Shown here piece after piece: positions 12,824 through 24,535 of a stretch of 64,000 nucleotides of DNA (position 1 is the stretch's first letter; every line of letters begins with the position of its first letter). The notes beneath the pieces were generated by a model. That model had not been told where the DNA came from. It saw nothing but the letters and a program-made list of their open reading frames with translations, and did not search any database. The position numbers and the translations under genes were made by a program. The stretch is from Xiphias gladius (taxonomy: Eukaryota > Chordata > Actinopteri > Istiophoriformes > Xiphiidae). The DNA lies in assembly GCF_016859285.1 (NCBI RefSeq), contig NC_053409.1:24213476-24277475 (forward strand), read 5' to 3'.

Positions 12824-13982
12824 CATGACACTTCTGACAGAATAAGAGACGAGCATTTTTGCATTGTTTTTCAAAAAAGGAATCACCATCGAAGAACACA
12901 TGAAAACACATTAGAACAAAAACACTGAAAATGAAGAAGAAGAAAAACATGGCTTTGTTGTTGAAGTAAAGACAGAATTAAAACCAGTAAACCAGCACGG
13001 TACACCTCACACAGAGAAGTTCAAGAGTCAAAAACTGCACATCACATCTCCTAAGCAATTCAAGTTTAACCAGAATCTGTGGTTCAAGTGTAATTCAAGT
13101 GTTTGTTTAGTAACAAAAACAGAAGAATCTTTGCTTTTAACAGTAAAGCTTGATGTGTATGACTGATTATAGCATAGTGAATACCCGGACTCATATTATT
13201 AAATAATTAAAACATAAATAATATTTAAATAAGAACATGATGTAAAAGTCTTCACCTGCAAAACTTTTAATAATGGAGAAACAGTGCATCTTTAGAGGTG
13301 GAATTAAATTTCTACCGCTGAGCTGAAATTCTTTAACTTTGCTGCTTTTAGTAAAAGTTTAAGTTTAGCTAAACTATCACGTACGACTTTTTGCTCGAAA
13401 CCAAATTTTCATGTTAACGGTGCAAAAAGATCCAAAAATGTCATGTCAGTTTTCCCAAACAAAATCCACCTAAATATCAAAAACGTACACCCACGAAGAA
13501 CAACAACCTTTAAAACCAAGGTATCTTTTGTCTCTTCATTAAGCTTTTTGCTGTAGTGATAAAAAAAATAACCCATTACCTTCAAATGCATAGCTTCGCA
13601 TTTTAGCATTTCTTTTTCGCTTTGAGGCGCGAATAAATGAGGACAAAATGGCAATAAAGCAAGCGCCGAGATACGGGAAGTGTTGATTTCTATTTACAAT
13701 AAGAATTAGGACATTTTGGAAAACAAGATTTTAAAAAAGTCATGTTTACCTTTCCTGAAAGGACAGCAACACTGGAAAAAGGAATCCAGTGACATGGGCA
13801 GCCTTGTGCACAATCTTAATCTCACCTAGTCAAATCTTATAAAACCTCCTTTAACTTGTCAGCTTCTGTTAATCTACATCCGTGTCTTAAAATCAGACTT
13901 GAGAGGTGAAATCAGTAACGGAGTCCTAAACGACTGAGCTGATCAAAAAAGTTCATGAAAAGACTAAATCTTGTCTCAGTCT

Positions 13983-16900
13983 TCACCAGAGGCTAAGACA
14001 GGTAAAACAGGAGTACCAGGATCTGCCACTCTGGGAATGATGGTCAGGATCAGGTCTGGCTTGAAAGACGAGAGGAAGGGCGTCCAGCACCTCCTTGACC
14101 TCCCGTTTAGAAAGACCGTTCCATCGCAGCAGGGTGCGCAGGAGCTCCAGGTCCTTGCTGCAGTTGAAGGCAAAACACACTGAAGTTAGTAAGATGCAGT
14201 TCCCGTAATGGCCACTTGACGCTGACTTTAAGAAAACCAAACAGGAACCCCCTCCCCCAAAAGAAACACAAGTCAACAGAGAGTCAGAGTACAACCAGAA
14301 CTTCCGGGTTGTGGTTGAGAATTAGAAAACCCCATTCAAAATCACACTGGAATTTGTGATCACTTAAATTACTGACAGTCCAGCTAAACAACATAATCTT
14401 ACTGAATAGCTCTGCATGCAGTTGAGTTAATTAGTCCAGCAGCAATGATATGAGTTTGTGGCTCTGAGGTCTATACCATTTGTCTACGGTCTACTGGTCT
14501 GTACCGAAGCTGCCGGTAAACACAAACCCTGAGCTTCGAAACGCTCCCTCAGAAACGCAACGTCGTTGCATGTAAACCGGGAAAAATTGGACACTGATGT
14601 GGGTAAGAAACATCTGCAATGGTTTACCTCTCTGTGAGACATTGCTTCTGCATGCTTGCAACTGTGATCTTCAGTGCCTCGATGCTGTTGCACTCCAATA
14701 TGTCTGTGACGTTCAGCAGCATGAGGTTCCACTGCTGGACACCAGGAGCCTGATGCAACGCAACACACATACAGGGCATGAATTTCACAGATGATAATGG
14801 GTGAATGTCGTTTACAGTGCGCAAGAACAAGCAGTCTGTTTCCAATTATTAAAACCAAAACGTGGCTCTCACCAGGTCCGAGATGGTGTTGTGAAGAAGC
14901 TCAGCATCATCAGTCACTGTCTGTCCAACATTGGGACTCCAGCACTTCTTCAGTTTGCTCTGGCTGCTTTGGACAAGATGCTCAACGTAAATACGCACGA
15001 TCCGCTTATAGGCCTCATCCATCACTCTCTGAGAAACACAAACACAGAGACCGAGACACAGTTTGAATTTAAAAAAAAAAAAAAACAGCAGACAGATCCG
15101 ACAAAAAAATGTTTCAACACAAATATACGGAAAAAGCCTGCAATAAATACATTCTTTTTAAATTACTTAAAGATGACATTTAGTACACTTGACAGTGGTG
15201 GAACATCTTTACCTTTTGTTCATCCAAACCATACTGCAGCTTGGGGAAACGCTCCCTTACTGCAGTAAACAAGAGGAACCGCTGATCTGATCTGAAGTGC
15301 CTTTTAAGGTGGCTCTGCGGGACACAAATTTTTCATTTATTTTTTTTAAACAGAGGAAATAAGGCATATGATGTACCACGCTCCCATTCAAATTTAAGAA
15401 AACGGTATATCTGTGATTAAGCTGAGCAGCTACCTCTGCGATGTCAGCTACAATGTCCATCAGAAGATTCAAAGTAGAAGCCTCCATGTCTTCAAGCGTT
15501 ACCAACGTTTCCTTCAGAAGGGAAGTTTTGATGCCTTTGCCTTTAGTCTGGACATACTGCCTGAGATGAGATAAGCCCTGTTAACCTTGTTTGCAAATAA
15601 AACATGCTTTAAGAAACACTAGCACATTTGAATTGAAGTGAATCAATAATCGGCAAAGAGGCGAAGATGCTCATATACTCACTTGAGTTCTTTACAGGTT
15701 TTCAAACTCTTGAGGAAATGTATTGTTTCTGGTTGGTCCATTTTTGCTTTTTTTCCAAGAGCCTCGGTCTGCTCAGCGGCGTACCTAGAGAAACCAAAGA
15801 GGTTATGCAGTCTAAATACATAACCTCATTACTAGGGCAACATTAAGGGCTTAGATAGTCATAGTCAAAACTAAATTAAAAGAAATGAAAGTTAGCTTTT
15901 AATGTAGAGTCTGGTTTGGAAATCTGTTTCAATAAATAATGTATTCCTCAAGTAAAAATAGACTCTCACCTCCTCAGGTAAATCAGCAGCTCTTGGAAAC
16001 AAACCTCTTGCACTTGATCGGACAGTTTTGAGCAGATTTTTTGCGTTTCATTGTGAATAGAATCAATGCACTGAAATAGAGACATACAGAGATGGAGATG
16101 GATTTCTGTGGCCCTTTTACTGAAATTCTTCTATCACAACAGGACAGAAAACAAAAAACTATTTTTTTAAAAAGTCACACGGGCACACATGTACACAGGC
16201 ACACACACAAGTAAATCAGATGCCTTTCCATGTTCTGTCATAGTTGCAGCAGAAACTCAGAGCTTCTGGTTTACTAAGTACCTGAATAGTGTCCACATAA
16301 AGTCCAACGTAAGCTTCCTCACAATCACAACGTTTTTGGCCAATCTGAATCTGCAGGATTTTCTCCAGGGACCTTCGGAGGTCTTTCTGTGGACAAAAGG
16401 AGACCGAGAAATACATGGTAAGCTGTGTTTCCAACAGACCTACAGCAGGTGAGGGACTTGATACCGGAAGCATGGGGGAAACTGCGAGATTAACGATAGA
16501 AAAAAGCTTCAAAAACTGAAAAATGCTCCAATGAACAAGTCCAAAGTTGTCTGATTCATGCATTTGCATTTGTGCATGGCTCTAAAGGTGGCAATATATG
16601 TCAGTCTGTTAGGCCACCACTTTGGTCCAAACCAAAATATCTCAACAAATTTTGGGTTAAATGCTGTGACATTTTCTACAGACATTCGTGTTCCCCAGAG
16701 GCTGAATCCTACTGACTTCTACGGATCCCCTGTCTTTTCATGTCGCACCACCATGAGGTTGACATTTTTCGTTTTGAGTAAAACGTTTTGACAACTATTG
16801 GATGGCTTTCCATGAAATTTGGTCAAGACATTCATGGTCTCCAAAGCTGGATCCCATTGACTTTGATGACTAATTTCCTTTAGGTCCGCCAGCAGTTTTC

Positions 16901-19900
16901 ATTTATTCTGTAAAATATCTCGACATCTGCTCGATGGATTGGCATCAGATTTTGTGCACTTATGGTTTCGAGTGAATTGCCTTAACGTTTACTCGATGGT
17001 TTGCCGTGAAATGTGCTACTGAAATTCATGTCCCCCTCAGGATCAACTGTAATCACGTTGGTGATTTTTTAACATTTCATCCAGTGCCCTCATCAGGACA
17101 AAATTTCCCCATGTCCAATACTTTAGTTTATGACTGAATACCTGCAAAACTAAGCTGTACATTTGTTTATTGCTTAACAAATGTCCCTGTGCCAAAGTGT
17201 AGTCTCAAAGCACTGCTAGCATGGCTGTAGATACTTAGTCTTCTTTGACCGACAGCTGCTGGGTGCACTGACTGCACTCGGCATAGTTTTCAGGCAAATA
17301 TTTGTCAAACAAGGTGCAAGAAACACGAACACCAAGACAAAGCAAACAATCAACCCTTGTGTCCTTTACTTTGACTTTCTCCCCTGCATGCTTTTCCTAA
17401 TGTCTCATGAAGCATGAAGTAGCCCTAACAATGTAAGAGTTCTTATTCTTACCTGCACGTTTTCAAGCAGTTTGTCCTTTGCTTTTGGTACCCATTCTTT
17501 GAACAGCAGGACATCGACTTTTTTAATGGGATCCATTTCTTGCAGATCAGGGTGACCAAGCAGCTGTCTACTGGGAAGGTTCCACAAATTCAAACATCAG
17601 AGCTGAGCAGCATCATGTTTCACATCTGTATCTAATATTCTACTGTTCAGAAACAATGAAAGAGTAATGTAGGATACAAGTGAGAGGTAGAGTGCAATAG
17701 ATCCAGTAAATAGGTCTACTAAATGTGAACCTACAGCTAGCAGACGATTGGCTCAGCTTAGCACAAAGACCGGAAACAGCTTGCCTGTAAAAAAATTCAC
17801 TCACCGGCATCTTTAACGCTCAATAATTATATTTAGTTTGTTTAATCCAAACACCAAAGTGGAGTTGGCAAGAGAATAGTAAACAAGACCCCCACAAAAT
17901 GTCAAGTTGATGTTTTTTTCACTTGATATTTGAGCTTGATATTTATCGTAAAGACAAGCGATTGATAATTAATCTTCTCCTATAATTCTAGGCAGTAAAG
18001 TGAATAAGAGCATTTACGTTACTCAAAGCGTCAGGTCAACGGATGCACAAAACAACTCAGAGTTCGAAGCACAATAGTGTTTTATGTTAATTACTCCAAC
18101 CTCTCAGTGGATTGGTACACGTGTAAACGTGCTGAAAAAAATTAAATCAAGTAAAGGAAGTTACAGTAGGTAAAAAAATGCAGGCAGGTTGACAGATACC
18201 TCTGGTATGTATGTAGGACCCAATTCATCAGCACAAAGGAGCTCTGGGTGGAGGTGACATTCTGGAGCAGACTGTGGAGGTGGTCAAATATCTGACGATG
18301 GTAGCAATCGATCAGACATCCCATCAACCCCTTAGGCTCCAACAGGGGACCCAGCCTCACAAGCTCATGGACCACAGCTTCCTGCACACGTAGCAGGTGC
18401 TTCTCAAGGTTCTGGTCCAGACATGTCGGTGGCTCTGGAAAGTGCTTGGACACAGCCCTCTGTATGAGGCACACGACATTCAGTTTCAGGTTGTGCCGCC
18501 CTGAATTTGGCTCAGGCCGAACTGTGCACCAACATTCATCCTCACAGGTGATGGAGATGGCATCGGGGACCACCTCCAGAAGTTCAGCAAGTTCCTGAGG
18601 TGTGATCTCCTTCTCGCTGTGCAGACGCTGTTCCTGGGGGTACCTGAAGGTGTTCTGAGCCCAGGGGGCGACATACTCAGTACCTGCCAGGTCGCATTCT
18701 ATGAGAGAGGGAGAGTTTATGCTTTTACTTTAGAGCGCTGTACAAATATAAAATACAAAGAATTTATACATGCATGTCTCAGTTTTGCAGACTCAGTCTT
18801 TATGACTGTGAATAATATTTCATTTTTGCATTGATCTTGTCACCAAGCAGTCATAATGACAGAAATGAAAGAAATATATTTTTAGTCAGGCTATTGTTGT
18901 GGCTCTAAGACATTTATTTGATGGACAGGCACAATTTTTTTGTAAAGACAGTCATGACTCTCAGACATGAATCCTAATGACTTTGGTGACACCCTTCCCC
19001 CCGACTTTTCTTCTACCATGACATATCGTTTGTGGTTTTGATGAAATGGTCTATAGGATCGATGTATTACCATTAAATTTGGTGCAGATATTCACGTTTC
19101 CCTAGAGGATGAATTGTCATAATTTTGCTGATCCCCTGACTCTTTCTTTAGTGTCAACAGGAGGTCAAAAATTTTGGTTTGACTCAATATATATTATTCA
19201 ATCCGCCTCAGCTGTACCTTGTCTTTAATGCTAATTAGCCAATGTTAGCCTGTTAACATGCTAAACTAAGATGGCAACCCTGGTAAACATTATACCTGTT
19301 AAACATGTGTTTAAACTTACATGCCTACGTGCTGCTATAGCTATAGACTCTCGTTTTAGTCTTTGAATGCTTATTCTTATACGTAAAACACCGCTGCGCC
19401 TAAATACATGGCTGTAGTCTTTTAAGTCTCGTTCTAATAGTATAACTTATGTGCTGCCAATAAAATATATTTAAAAAAACAATCCATAACCTTGTATGAA
19501 CTCTGGTTCACCATTCGACTTCTTCACTGCCTAGCACTGCCTTTTGCGTTCCACTTATATCAGAGCAGAATAACAGGTTTTTTTGGGCTGTGTGACAGGA
19601 TAAAAATGGGGCTGACGACAAGTTTACGTATCCAAGAGGACTGGTTCATCGCGGAACTAAATCTGTTAAAGCACTTCAGAGGTGACTAAAAGGGAGGCCC
19701 GGGAATCCCCTGCATGCGGGACATTAACACCAGAGGCAAAAAAGATCCAGTTTGATCTGATGTGACTCTGAACGGAAGCAGTAGCAACCACAGTTTTCCA
19801 AATGACACTCCAACATTTTGATTTGGCCCCATCAACCCAGTGCTGTTCACAGTTCTTAAATGTTATATCTGCTGCGTATTTAAAACCTCACCTTGAAACA

Positions 19901-20056
19901 CACTTCAGTAGACTTGAGAAAAGACAAGCCAAAGAGAACAGGTCTTTGTTTGCATTTCTACTTTTTCAAAACTGTCGCTACTGCACTAATGTTTTAGCGT
20001 CATCTGTCTTGTTGTTTTGTTAATTTAACACTTCACGGCTCAGTTTCTATCCATTT

Positions 20057-20118
<62 letters not shown>

Positions 20119-20344
20119 ATAGTATATACAGTTATATTTAACCGACTTGGATTGATGGTTCTATGGCCTCATTTCAAGCTGTATTACAATAAAAATCTAC
20201 ACCCATAATAACAATAAATCGCACCCATAATAACAACAGACTCTTACCGTCTTTAACATCGTTGTTGTTCTCCTTTATTAAAGAAGTCTTGCTATTGTTC
20301 CTCAAAACTTTCCTTCTTCCTCCAAATTTCAGAATCTTTCTCAT
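13983..20344 (-). CDS. Sec6/EXOC3-like family protein, TNFAIP2 paralogue, 11 coding exons
   Basis: Exons in transcript order: 20344-20248, 18698-18200, 17570-17453, 16386-16282, 16070-15970, 15784-15683, 15560-15434, 15314-15213, 15028-14873, 14749-14628, 14157-13983. All phases fit, giving 567 aa. The start ATG opens a basic segment (MRKILKFGGRRKVLR) comparable with the basic N-terminus of the gene at 1.2 kb. The body is helical and Lys/Leu/Glu-rich, as in the Sec6 fold. The penultimate three exon lengths (127, then 156 and 122 nt) equal those of the other gene, so the two are paralogues. It runs convergently to that gene. The C-terminus (ending CFTCLSLW) departs from the family-like tail of the neighbour. 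It could be called tnfaip2-like or exoc3l4-like; I cannot tell which. Exon 3 has a CAG/TAG tandem acceptor, adding or dropping one residue. Confidence 0.82.
16600..17240. repeat. interspersed repeat family A, long copy
   Basis: The longest copy in the window. Repeated internal sentences 'tttccatgaaatttggt', 'ccagaggctgaatcctact' and 'gatggattggcatcagatt' show that it contains several diverged internal units. It occupies the intron between exons 3 and 4 of the - strand Sec6-family gene. Confidence 0.65.
17740..17800. repeat. short fragment of palindromic repeat family C
   Basis: 'ggctcagcttagcacaaagaccggaaac' resembles the core block of the repeats at 8985 and 59352 (here only as a fragment). 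It lies in the intron between exons 2 and 3 of the - strand gene. Confidence 0.45.
18880..19430. repeat. interspersed repeat family A copy
   Basis: Contains 'ttatttgatggacaggcac', 'catgaatcctaatgacttt', 'ctagaggatgaattgt', 'cagctgtaccttgt' and the run-on 'gctaattagccaatgttag'. It lies in the first coding intron of the - strand Sec6-family gene. Confidence 0.65.
20061..20114. repeat. (CA)n microsatellite
   Basis: An uninterrupted run of about 27 CA dinucleotides inside the first coding intron of the - strand Sec6-family gene, likely polymorphic. Confidence 0.95.
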
Positions 20345-20399
20345 CTCCGGTTCCAAAGGTTGAGCGGTCTAGCGCAAAGGATGCCTCTGCAGAGCTACT

Positions 20400-22820
20400 G
20401 AGTGTTTATCTGTCAGTCAGCAGCTCTGTGATCCCTTTTGAAGGCAACTGAAGGGGATTTACTGAAACATCATCACCATTGTATACTTTCATTTTCCACT
20501 GCAGCAGAGTATCCTACCAGAAAACAGAACTGGTTGCATCATGAGTGAACCACAATAGTAACATAAATGTGAATAATATAATTGCTATTACTACTACAGG
20601 TATGTAATAATAATAATAAGAAGAAGAAAAACAAGAAGAACAAGAACAATTGAAATTGAATGTTCATTCCTGACCTAGGAAAAAGTACCTGTCTCACCAC
20701 AACAAAACAGTCACCACTACTTTAAAGTGCTCAATGATATATAGATGTTCGGACTTCATATTTTTTTTTACTTCTTTAACTATTTTGACAAGGATACCAT
20801 AAAGTCTGCATAGCTTTCTGTCTTTATTATCTTCTTCGGTAATGCAGTTTAAGTGCAAATTTATTTGACAATAATGTAAGTTTCAAATGCATTGTGTACA
20901 ATTTACATACATTTTGTCACTTTTACTTTGCCTGGTAATATAGTTTAAATGTAGATTGATTTAAATATAATGTAAAATCAGCGATGTCAGTTATCATGGG
21001 GTTGGCTCAGCTGCTTTCCTGACAACCGTGAGATATGGTCGAAAGCTCCAGAATAAGCTTGTATTTATTAGCCGACCTTAAAGCTTCTCTCATCACTTTT
21101 TTACATCATCAATGGATAAAAAGACCGCTTGTATGTGAAAGGTGTAGCTCAGGTCTAACGAGTGCTTTAGCATCTTTTATCTCATTTCTGTTTTGGTTTT
21201 ACATGAGCCCCACCTTCAACTTCACTGTTGTGGTTCAGTGTCATTGCTCTCATCAACCTCCTTTCAGGCGGCTGTTTTCAGTGAAAACGCTTAAATAAAA
21301 CCCGCTGTATGCCACCTGCCCACCATCAAACAACAGACGGACACAGTCAGTGGCTAGCTGGTGGACATACTGGAGCAATTAGCAGCTAAAAAGCCAGATG
21401 CTTTTCTCAGGTGCTGGTGGAGACCAAAACAGAGCTGAAAGGAAAGTCAGTATTGGACCTGCAGGCATCAGGTGAACAGCGACATGACTCCAAATGTATG
21501 CTAATGTTGCTCCTGGCCTGCACCACTGTCTACAACTGTCATAACAACTTTATAATGTGATATTATATTATAATTTACAGCTTGTGGCACTGGAAAGTGG
21601 CAAATGGTTTTAAAAATGCAAAACAACTGGTATGGTGCTTCAAAGTCAAACCTGAGCAGTATTTAAGTTAACAAGAGAAAAAAAAATATGACCCAGGTGG
21701 GCAACTGGTCCTACTGTGCTCTTGTGGTGTGGCTTTAGGGTAAAAAAAGAAGCTGGGAGGTGTCCTATTAAATGTCCTGGTTACATGAAGGTCTCAAAAA
21801 AGGGCATTGAGAGAGCAAGGACAGTTCTATCTTATCTTGTACACACTAAAACTAACACCATAACAAAACAGTTAATAATTTATAAACAGTCAAAGCCTCG
21901 AAGCTTCATTGTATTGCTTTGATAATGAGACACACACTGTTGGTTAATTACTTTGTGTAAGTAAGGGATGTGTATCAATAGCTATTAGACAGAAAGCATG
22001 CCACTGTACTGTGTCATGGGTAGAAAGGTCTTTTCCAATGGAAAACAAAAATTACAATTGTTTGCATGCATGTAGTTGGCAAATTGTTAGGAAAATGAAA
22101 GATATCCAAAGAGAGTTTGAATGTGAAACTATTACATACTTAGAATTCTATGGTGCCAGTTTGGTATTTTATTCAACGCAAGCCTTCCACCATCACCAAG
22201 ACCTATTTATTGTGATTGTTTACTCTGGTATTTAAGATTGCAAAGAATGATTAATCAGGTGGATCATTTTTCTTAACATGCTGTATAAGATGTTGATTTC
22301 TTCATTCAGTGTGCTCGATGGATTGATCTCAGTGCACAATTGCGGGATGTGTGGTTTCTCTCTGATGCTGGCGAGCATTCAAAATTGAATTCCCCCACGG
22401 GCACAAAAAACATTCCAGCAGAGAAAGCCATTTGGAAATGATTAGGGGTATTCCCCACTCTCTTTTTACACACAGAGAGAGCTGGAGATACTCACTATGC
22501 AACGGTAAGGGTAGGAGAGTTGGATATTCCCTTCAATCCCGACTAAACTAAAACAGTGAGTCAGTGTTTGCCAATCGTTGATTTCACAATTTTTGTATGA
22601 GACAGCAAGAGGTAGAATAAGTCTGACTGGTTGAGTAAAACATCATTTTATGGAGCCCGAATTCAAATGAACCACTCGGCAGGTGCATTCAAATGATGCT
22701 GCTGTGTGGTAACAGGGGTGGTTCTCTCAGGTGGTTTTTACCGCAACGCAGACCAGGGTCTAGTTTCAAGAGAGTTTTGTCCGAAAAACAAAAATTGCAG
22801 TTCCATGTCCAATCAGGAGC
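20400..22820. other. AT-rich gap without a recognised gene
   Basis: Lies upstream of the - strand Sec6-family gene, so the right-hand part may hold its promoter and any 5' noncoding exon. Short frames at 21035, 21716 and 22011 lack splice support, domains or coding-like composition. Nothing else recognised. Confidence 0.6.
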
Positions 22821-22824
22821 TGAG

Positions 22825-24100
22825 TGAAGTCAAGTCAGTTTTATTTATATAGAGCCAAGTTATCTCAGTGCACTTTTCATATAGAGCAGGTCTAGACCGT
22901 ACTCTTTATAGTTACATTTACAGAGACCCAACATTCCCCCATGAGCGAGCACTTGGCGGCAGTGGCGAGGAAAAATTCCCTTTTAGCAGGTAGAAACCTC
23001 GAACAGAACCCGGCTCGTGGTGGGTGGATGTCTGCCTCCAGTGAGTGTTACTAATAATAACAATAATAATAATGATGAGACTGAATATAAGTCTAACAAT
23101 AATAATTGAGGCAGTGGGTGCTGAGCAGAATCATGGGGGCAGAAGGTGGTTTGCAGTCCCAGATCCAGACTCTGCAGCACCAGGGGCAGAAGTACCTGCA
23201 GAAAGCGACAGGAGGAGAGAGGAGAGAGACGAGGAAGAACAGAACTACAGGAGAGAGAAGAAGCCAAGTTAGTAACGAGCATTGATGCCATATGAATGCG
23301 TACAGATGGAGAGAGGAGCTCGGTGCATCATGGGAAGTCAACCGGCAGTCTAGGCCTATGGCAGCATAACTAGGGGGTGGTTCAAGACAAGCCTGAGCCA
23401 GCCCTGACTGTAAGCTCTATCAAAAATGAAGGTTTCAAGCCTACTCCTAAACCTGGAGAGGGTGTCTGCCTCCCGGACCCAAACTGGAAGATGGTTCCAC
23501 AGTAGAGGAGCCTGATAACCGAAGGCTCTGCCTCCCATTCTACCTTTGGAGACTCCAGGAACCACAAGCAAGCCTGCGTTCTGGGAGCGCAGTGTTCTAC
23601 TGGGGTAATAGGGTACTATGAGCTCTTTCAGATAAGATGGTTCCTGACCATTAAGGGCTTTGTAGGTGAGGAGGAGGATTTTGAATTCTATTCTGGATTT
23701 TACAGGGAGCCAATGCAGAGAAGCTAACACAGGAGAAATGTGATCTCTTTTCTTAGTTCCTGTCTGTGCTCACGCTGCAGCATTCTGGATCAGCTGGAGA
23801 GTATTTAAAGATTGGTTGGGGCAGCCTGATAATAAGGAATTACAATAATCCAGCCTAGAGGTAACAAAAGCATGGACTGGTTTTTCAGGGTCTTTTTGAG
23901 AGAGGATGTGCCTGATTCTTGCAATGTTACGTAGGTGAAACAAGGCAGTCCTTGAAGTTTGTTGTATGTGAGATTTAAAGGACATATCCTGATCAAAGAG
24001 AACTCCGAGATTCCTAACGGTGGCGCTGGAGGCCGGGGCAAAGCCACCCAGAGTAAGTGTATCATTAGACAGGGTGTTTCTGAGGTGCTATTTATTGATT
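22825..24100 (-). mobile_element. 5'-truncated L2-type LINE (C-terminal reverse transcriptase plus 3' UTR)
   Basis: The - strand encodes the end of a non-LTR retrotransposon ORF2. A stretch with LGVLFDQDMSFKSHI (about 24020-23970) leads to RLDYCNSLLSG and, after one in-frame TGA at 23772-23770, to SLHWLPVKSRIEFKILLLTY and LWNHLPVWVREADTLSRF, ending near 23356. These are familiar C-terminal blocks of fish L2/CR1-group elements. Downstream (23340-22830) comes a 3' UTR with 'agacccaacattcccccat' and 'ggtagaaacctcgaacag' on the + strand, ending at 'cagttttatttatatag'. The 3' end is complete and the 5' end lost, as usual for target-primed insertion. A single stop in 210 codons suggests a fairly recent copy. 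It is immobile on its own. Confidence 0.85.
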
Positions 24101-24535
24101 CTTTTAATTTCCATACCTGCTTTTTCCTGTTCAGGGACAAGGGAATTTAAACAGGAAGCAGGGACACAGGTTAATTCAGCTAACATTTAATGTCAATTCC
24201 AAGCCTTCACTTCACCTGAATTGAATTTGATAAGAGGAAACTGGAGCACCTAAAAAAAAACAAAAATGAGATCATGCAGGTTCCGAATAAAAGTCTCGTT
24301 GACTGTTGAATCCAGGACCTTTTTTTTTTAACTGCAAGATTAAACACAACTTCAAATCTTCCCCTTTTTTGTCAGCGAACTAGCTGCTGCTTAACGGCAA
24401 AGGACACACCCACCGGCCGCTAAGGTCTTTAGTGAGATCAGACAGCCTCTTCACTTCAAATACCTGGACCGACCTCAGGGCGGTGGCACAGATGTCCTTA
24501 AACAGCAGCTAAACCTGCTGCCGCTTTTACAAAGG

